DNA of 64,000 nt from Aeromonas sp. RU39B (lineage in GTDB: Bacteria; Pseudomonadota; Gammaproteobacteria; Enterobacterales; Aeromonadaceae): NCBI RefSeq assembly GCF_900156095.1, contig NZ_FTMJ01000013.1, positions 62,001 through 126,000 of the forward strand, in the 5' to 3' direction. This document shows, in pieces, positions 59,802 through 64,000 of the stretch. Under the pieces are notes generated by a model, which did no database searches, was not told the origin of the DNA, and worked only from the letters and a program-made list of their open reading frames with translations. A program made the translations under genes and the position numbers. Positions within the stretch are counted from its first letter, which is position 1. Each line of letters opens with the position of its first letter.

Positions 59802-60350
59802 ATGGCTGAACAAAAAGCTTGTACCTGTGAAGAGCTCAGGAATATGAAATCTCAGATGGGGGGAGACAAGTTAAATCTCATATCTTCACTAAAAAGTGCA
59901 TACGGTGAAGAGTACGAAAAGCATCTTTTCGAACAGTATAAAATGTTTGTTGATATGGCAGATAGAGTTAGCGCTCGTAGAATGCTAGCTAACTCGTTTT
60001 TTGTCGGTGTTCACACAGCCTTGATCACAGCATTTACTGTAATGCTCAAGGAAAGGATCTTACCGGATGGCTTGGTGGGCCTTTTACCATTTGGCGCAGT
60101 AATCGCTCTTTGCTATGTATGGTGGAGGGTTGTCTACTCCTATCGCCAACTAAATAGTGGTAAATTTGCTGTTATTCATGAAATGGAGCGTGTCATGCCC
60201 ATGGCTCTTTTCAAAGGTGAGTGGGTAGCTATGGGTGAAGGCAAAGACCACAAGAAGTACCTGCCATTAACACATGTAGAAAATTATGTACCGTTGTGTT
60301 TTGGCATCATGTACATATTACTTGGCTTATCATTTTATTTCTGTAAATAA
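59802..60350 (+). CDS. RipA/8xMP-like small membrane protein
   Basis: 182 aa with three predicted membrane helices (about 64-84, 92-116 and 160-181). A soluble N-terminal part (residues 1-60) carries EEYEKHLFEQYKMFVDMADR, and an amphipathic loop carries YRQLNSGKFAVIHEMERVMP. These phrases resemble the RipA-type octameric membrane proteins; the match is from memory. It converges on the TIR gene pair with 23 bases between stops. A membrane effector or sensor for that system is possible but unproven. Confidence 0.7.
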   Translation: MAEQKACTCEELRNMKSQMGGDKLNLISSLKSAYGEEYEKHLFEQYKMFVDMADRVSARRMLANSFFVGVHTALITAFTVMLKERILPDGLVGLLPFGAVIALCYVWWRVVYSYRQLNSGKFAVIHEMERVMPMALFKGEWVAMGEGKDHKKYLPLTHVENYVPLCFGIMYILLGLSFYFCK

Positions 60351-60373
60351 TAGAGGGGCTAAGCCCCTCATAT

Positions 60374-60850
60374 TTAGTAAATCTGACCAAGATTTCTCTT
60401 TAAATTGTAATGGAACTGCTCAGAGCTTCTCGATGAAGTAGAAACGCTCTCTCCTCCAAGTTTACGATTAAACGCAAGCGGGTAGTCAGCTTTGTAAGCA
60501 ATCGCGAATAACTTTAAATGTTCCATTGTCGTCATTTTAGGCCATTTCTTAAGATATTCAGGTAGAGTTACATATCCGACCTGAAAAGTCGCGATGCGAT
60601 TGTCAATAATAGTCGCCTCACCAATTTCAAAGGGGACCCACCAAGATCCCTCTGTATTTTCTGATACAACAGCAATAAGGTGAGAACAGTCCTTCATTCT
60701 AGTTGTAATAACGTCTGTGATTTGATCTGTAGTTTGGGACTGGGGATCTAAAACATCAAGATATGTTTTAATTCCATACTGATGCATAACAGCAGCTACA
60801 CCAAGTGCAGCATCTCTATCTTTGTGTCGGTAGCTAATGAATACAGGCAT
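60374..60850 (-). CDS. TIR-domain protein
   Basis: 158 aa. An N-terminal TIR fold starts with VFISYRHKDRDAAL. The segment WWVPFEIGEA places a Glu (E75) where bacterial TIR NADases have their catalytic Glu, four residues after a Trp. The C-terminal 60 residues are unassigned. The ATG lies two bases after the stop of the second TIR gene, so the pair is one operon. Likely NAD-consuming or signal-making enzyme; inference from family. Confidence 0.85.
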   Translation of the reverse strand: MPVFISYRHKDRDAALGVAAVMHQYGIKTYLDVLDPQSQTTDQITDVITTRMKDCSHLIAVVSENTEGSWWVPFEIGEATIIDNRIATFQVGYVTLPEYLKKWPKMTTMEHLKLFAIAYKADYPLAFNRKLGGESVSTSSRSSEQFHYNLKRNLGQIY

Positions 60851-60852
60851 TA

Positions 60853-61272
60853 TTATTTTGCTCCTGCTAACATTTCAATCCCACCGACAATAGATTTGCT
60901 ATTCCATGCCACAATTTTATCCGCCGAATCTTTCACTATTTTAGATGTTTTCTCTGATGCCCAGGGTTCAATAGCAAGTATCTTTTTACCCATGGCCTGA
61001 GCTAGCTCAATCTCAATGTTTATCCACTTACTATAAGTTGAATAAACACCAGCAAGAATGACGACAACAGAGGCTGGCTGGATTTGTGCTCTGATGGCAG
61101 CCCTTAGAGTGGCTTCATTTGGAGCATCATGAATGGGATCATTCTTCGGAACACTATAATTTTTGTAGTTAAAGCCATAGGTGGACACTTGCGAGTCCAA
61201 CATCTTACATACTTTTTCGTATGCATCACCATAAGCCCAACTATGACTAATGAACAGATTGTATAACGCCAT
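60853..61272 (-). CDS. ThsB-like (MTH538/DUF1863) TIR protein
   Basis: 139-aa TIR-like protein. NLFISHSWAYGDAYEKV and NYSVPKNDPIHDAPNE are hallmarks of the MTH538 branch used as ThsB sensor in Thoeris phage defence. The motif W83-I-N-I-E87 (SKWINIEIELAQAM) retains the catalytic Glu. ThsB makes cyclic-ADPR-type signals in known systems. No ThsA (SIR2 or macro) gene is in the window. First gene of the two-TIR operon. Confidence 0.85.
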   Translation of the reverse strand: MALYNLFISHSWAYGDAYEKVCKMLDSQVSTYGFNYKNYSVPKNDPIHDAPNEATLRAAIRAQIQPASVVVILAGVYSTYSKWINIEIELAQAMGKKILAIEPWASEKTSKIVKDSADKIVAWNSKSIVGGIEMLAGAK

Positions 61273-61352
61273 CAGGACACGCCTTCTTCAGTTTGGATCA
61301 CCTGAGACACTACATAGCGGCCTAGTTTGCAACGATGGCACAATATGTGGTG

Positions 61353-61368
61353 CTGTATATATACACAG
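61353..61368. promoter_or_regulatory. LexA-type SOS operator upstream of TIR operon
   Basis: CTGTATATATACACAG fits the CTGT-N8-ACAG LexA consensus exactly, with an AT-only core and flanking A/T. It lies 81 bases before the ThsB-like start on the minus strand, overlapping a TATATA -10 candidate. Confidence 0.65.
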
Positions 61369-61704
61369 TACAAAGATACACGATCCAATTGGAGCGATCA
61401 AGAAAAACGATTGATGTATCATTAAGGTTGCTTTTTGATCTAGAAGAGACTCGTTATCTCCCTCTTTTACTGCAAGTTTTCAGGCCATGTTGCGTTTAGA
61501 AAATGTCCATATAGTCTCGATTGGTACATTCAGGATAAAGTGATCGCCCAACTAATCTTCATCGAGCCCTCTATACATGCGAAGCCAGACTTAAGAGACA
61601 TCCACCAACTCACCAAGAATTAGCTCAAACCCTTTCCAGGCACTATGGCTGGAAGCCTTGATGATGGACCCACTTGATATCAAGATGCGATGAATGAGGA
61701 AATA
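61369..61704. other. Intergenic region before fic
   Basis: About 335 bases with no supported gene. No terminator or operator recognised apart from the LexA-type box at its left edge. Confidence 0.35.
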
Positions 61705-62832
61705 ATGGAACCATTTTGGATTTGGCAACAAGCAGATTGGCCCCATTTTCGTTGGCGGGATAGCGAGATATTGCCCAGATTACGGCAGGTTCAACGCAGG
61801 CAGGGAATTCTAATCGGTAGTCATTCCAGGTTGGGGAACCCCGACCAAACGTTAGATACGTTACTGGCTAACATCATCGCCTCTTCCGCTATCGAAGGCG
61901 AACGCCTCAATGCACAATCCGTGCGTTCTTCCCTGGCTAGGCGGTTAGGGGGTTCACAAACTCAGTCCTATCCAGTATCGGAGCGCTCAGAGGGGCTCGC
62001 GGCCATGATGCTGGATGCCATCGACAATCATGAACAGCCGTTGACGATTGAGCGCCTTTACCAATGGCATCGTTGGCTGTTCCCCGTCAACGAATGGTCG
62101 GTGCAGCCAGTGAATGTAGGACAGTTGCGAGGAGATGAGCCGATGCAGGTTGTCTCCGGACGTGTTGATAGACCCACCGTGCATTTTGAGGCACCGCCCA
62201 GAGCAACTCTGGACGATCAACTGGCCGAGTTCATCCTCTGGTTTAACCAGACTCAGCATGACCCCACGATGGATCCGCTCATTCGTGCGGCAATCAGCCA
62301 TTTCTGGTTCGTGACCCTGCATCCCGTTGATGATGGCAATGGGCGGCTAGCGCGAGCACTGACCGATCTCGCGCTGTCACAGGCTGACAGCCAAGGCATC
62401 CGTTTGTATGCCATGTCAGTTGCTATTCTAGAGCTGCGGGGTGACTACTATCGGGCGCTTGAGTCAGCGCAGAGGGGGCCGCTAGATATTACCTCCTGGA
62501 TCTGTTGGTTCCTCGACACACTGGATTACTCCATAGAGCCGGCATTACAGGTTATTGATCGTTCTCTCGCCAAGACATTTTTCTGGTTGCGGCACTGTCA
62601 TGACGATCTGAGTCCAGAGCAAACCAAAGTGCTGAATCGTTTACTGGATGGCGGCGAACAGGGTTTTGAAAATGGCATCAGTGCCAGTCAATATCAAAAA
62701 GTCGCCGGAGTTAGTAAGCCCACGGCTACGCGCCATCTTGCGCAACTAGTAGATAGGGGGTGCATTGAGAAATTACCTAGTGGTGGACGCAATACACGCT
62801 ATCAGATCCGCTTGCACACAGAGGGAGTTTGA
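61705..62832 (+). CDS. Fic-domain AMP transferase with N-terminal inhibitory motif
   Basis: 375-aa class II Fic protein, which transfers AMP (or another group) to target proteins. An N-terminal inhibitory helix contains SSAIEGE (residues 60-66, inhibitory Glu64). The Fic motif HPVDDGNGRLAR (His206 to Arg217) is catalytically complete, with Val in place of the usual Phe. A C-terminal winged helix (VSKPTATRHLAQL) suggests autoregulation. AGGA five bases before the ATG at 61705 decides against the ATG at 61690. Confidence 0.93.
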   Translation: MEPFWIWQQADWPHFRWRDSEILPRLRQVQRRQGILIGSHSRLGNPDQTLDTLLANIIASSAIEGERLNAQSVRSSLARRLGGSQTQSYPVSERSEGLAAMMLDAIDNHEQPLTIERLYQWHRWLFPVNEWSVQPVNVGQLRGDEPMQVVSGRVDRPTVHFEAPPRATLDDQLAEFILWFNQTQHDPTMDPLIRAAISHFWFVTLHPVDDGNGRLARALTDLALSQADSQGIRLYAMSVAILELRGDYYRALESAQRGPLDITSWICWFLDTLDYSIEPALQVIDRSLAKTFFWLRHCHDDLSPEQTKVLNRLLDGGEQGFENGISASQYQKVAGVSKPTATRHLAQLVDRGCIEKLPSGGRNTRYQIRLHTEGV

Positions 62833-62850
62833 AAAGCATTGCCATGGGGC

Positions 62851-62887
62851 GTTAATTTTATTTGGTAGATAAAATCTGCGATTAACG
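62851..62887 (+). terminator. Hairpin after fic
   Basis: CGTTAAT...ATTAACG encloses ATTTTAT/ATAAAAT. AT-rich and without a proper T-run; weak terminator or stabilising 3' structure. Confidence 0.4.
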
Positions 62888-62906
62888 TACCAATGACGAT
62901 CTTTAG

Positions 62907-63167
62907 TTAAATATTGACACCATGATGAGTGCCGTCAGGCATATGAACAAATAAACTCAACCGGCAGTCATGGCTCTCAACTGATTTTTTGAGCGACAAC
63001 AAACTATCGAGAACATCGGGATCTATTGCAGGAACATCACCCGTCCCGAGATTTGAAAGCAGTTTGGTCACACTGAGACGTACCAGTTGCTCTTCGGCCA
63101 GCGCCTTGGCTCTCTGGACAACCTCGGGTGATTCGGATGAAATCATATCCTCCAATGTCCTCCCCAT
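62907..63167 (-). CDS. Hypothetical 86-aa protein
   Basis: Small soluble protein beginning MGRTLEDMISSESPEVVQRA. The start resembles the helical lead segment of some XRE-type antitoxins (LEDM...RA..L..E), but the helix-turn-helix itself is absent. It lies between fic and the H-NS gene, 61 bases downstream of the latter. Function unknown. Confidence 0.5.
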   Translation of the reverse strand: MGRTLEDMISSESPEVVQRAKALAEEQLVRLSVTKLLSNLGTGDVPAIDPDVLDSLLSLKKSVESHDCRLSLFVHMPDGTHHGVNI

Positions 63168-63228
63168 ACGGTGCTCCTACTACAGATAGAATTAAAGGCC
63201 CACGCCGAGCAGGCATGGGCTCTCAGCA

Positions 63229-63636
63229 TTAGATCAAGAAGTCATCCAGTGCTTTTCCAGCCGCAACTGCTTCTGCGATGGCCTTGGGCATGCGGCCCTG
63301 GCCAGTCCATGTCTTCTCCTGACCGCCTTCGGTGTACTTGTATTTTGCAGGACGGGGAGCGCGTTTGGCTTTGACTGAACCCTCGGATTTCGCCGGAGCG
63401 GCAGTGCCAACCAGCTCACTCGGATCGATGCCTGCCTGTTTCAACATTTCGGTAAACTCAGCCAGTTTTTGCAGGCGTTCAGCTGACTCTTCTCTCAGTT
63501 TGGTCTCTTGCTGTTCACGCTCAGCAAAAATTTCTTCGAATTTTTCCCTAACTTCGACTAACTGCTCAAATGACAGCTCACGCAGTGCAGCTCGCAGGCT
63601 GCGAATATTCAGCAGTGTTTTCAAAAAATCGTTCAT
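63229..63636 (-). CDS. H-NS family nucleoid-associated protein
   Basis: 135-aa H-NS-type silencer. The N-terminal helical oligomerisation region (about 1-70, FLKTLLNIRSLRAALRELSF and a coiled coil) is followed by a charged linker and the AT-hook-like DNA-binding domain ending TWTGQGRMPKAIAEAV. The core QGR motif is intact. As it sits in a horizontally acquired region it is probably a second, island-borne copy able to silence the AT-rich genes nearby. Confidence 0.93.
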   Translation of the reverse strand: MNDFLKTLLNIRSLRAALRELSFEQLVEVREKFEEIFAEREQQETKLREESAERLQKLAEFTEMLKQAGIDPSELVGTAAPAKSEGSVKAKRAPRPAKYKYTEGGQEKTWTGQGRMPKAIAEAVAAGKALDDFLI

Positions 63637-63649
63637 TGATAGCCTCATG

Positions 63650-64000
63650 TATCACATTTTTATATCAGGAAAATTATCTCTCAATCCCAGCATCAGCTCC
63701 ACTGTTTTTGGCACCAAGATGACTCAAAAAATAGCATCATTTAAAATTCGTGAGCTAAATTGCGTTTGGATCTACTTATTGGCCTAGCTCCAATCTGCTA
63801 TGAAACTATGTAGCTAAAAATTAAATCCAAGTGGTAGTGAGCGTTGAGACCACCTCACCAGATGAGCCGATGAAGGATCTTGTTCGGCTCACGAAATGAG
63901 CCGATAGGACAATATCATTGGCTCACAGAATGAGTCGATGATAGGAAATAGTTCTCTCCACACAACCTCGAATATAGGGGCATACTATTCAGATTATCTC
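63650..64000. other. Intergenic region at window end
   Basis: No supported gene in the last 350 bases. It contains the palindromic repeat array listed separately; a neighbouring gene beyond the window edge may own it. Confidence 0.4.
63854..63939. repeat. Three 34-bp-spaced imperfect palindromes
   Basis: CTCACCAGATGAGCCGAT, CTCACGAAATGAGCCGAT and CTCACAGAATGAGTCGAT start at 63854, 63888 and 63922, exactly 34 bases apart. Each is an inverted repeat CTCAN-ATGAG; the second extends to GGCTCA/TGAGCC. The spacing is close to three helical turns. Confidence 0.75.

Noticed and set aside
63854..63939. Possible CRISPR array
   Set aside because: Units are only 18 bp, palindromic, imperfect and 16 bp apart; no cas genes. 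A regulatory repeat fits better.

Overview
The window is about 64 kb of a GC-rich gammaproteobacterial chromosome, most likely Aeromonas. This assignment is an inference from gene content and order: ndk-rlmN-pilW-rodZ-ispG-hisS-yfgM-bamB-der, a pyridoxal-dependent aspartate decarboxylase of the PanP type, the mobA-mobB pair and an FMN-riboswitch-controlled ribB. No 16S or marker comparison could be run.

Layout. 1-5.5 kb: the end of an RND efflux pump and a large periplasmic-sensor/PAS/GGDEF/hemerythrin signalling protein. 5.9-25.6 kb: metabolic and envelope housekeeping genes (lplA, panP-like, a phosphatase, a class-I amidotransferase-like hydrolase behind a structured leader, ygiD, cls, purU, FMN riboswitch-ribB, lpp, cnoX, a phosphopantetheinyl transferase, an NlpC/P60 lipoprotein, rlmF, a MaoC protein, mobB/mobA, a NUDIX gene). 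25.6-35.7 kb: xthA, a divergent signalling cluster (receiver-TPR protein; periplasmic protein plus hybrid kinase), small membrane and regulator genes, a LysE exporter, a GH84-like hydrolase and nhaP2. 35.8-38.1 kb: a minus-strand operon yffB-dapE-M15 peptidase-48 aa membrane protein. 38.1-39.6 kb: a small AT-rich insert bounded by a partial duplication of the 5' end of yffB. 39.7-57.3 kb: conserved housekeeping genes again, ending with an acyltransferase and a translationally coupled secreted protein of unknown function.

From 57.5 kb the window changes character. An intact tRNA-Pro is followed by a broken 27-28 nt tRNA-Arg start. Next comes a different tRNA-Arg(UCU) gene interrupted in the anticodon loop by a 254-nt group I intron. 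Beyond it lies an accessory region to the window end: a transposase remnant, an XRE regulator, a RipA/8xMP-like membrane protein, two adjacent TIR-domain genes behind a perfect LexA-type operator, a Fic protein, an H-NS paralogue and a 34-bp-spaced palindromic repeat array. This looks like a tRNA-associated genomic island with a candidate TIR-based defence module.

The most interesting items are the intron-containing replacement tRNA-Arg, the SOS-box/TIR/TIR/membrane-protein group, the mini-island in yffB, and the structured leader before the C26 hydrolase.
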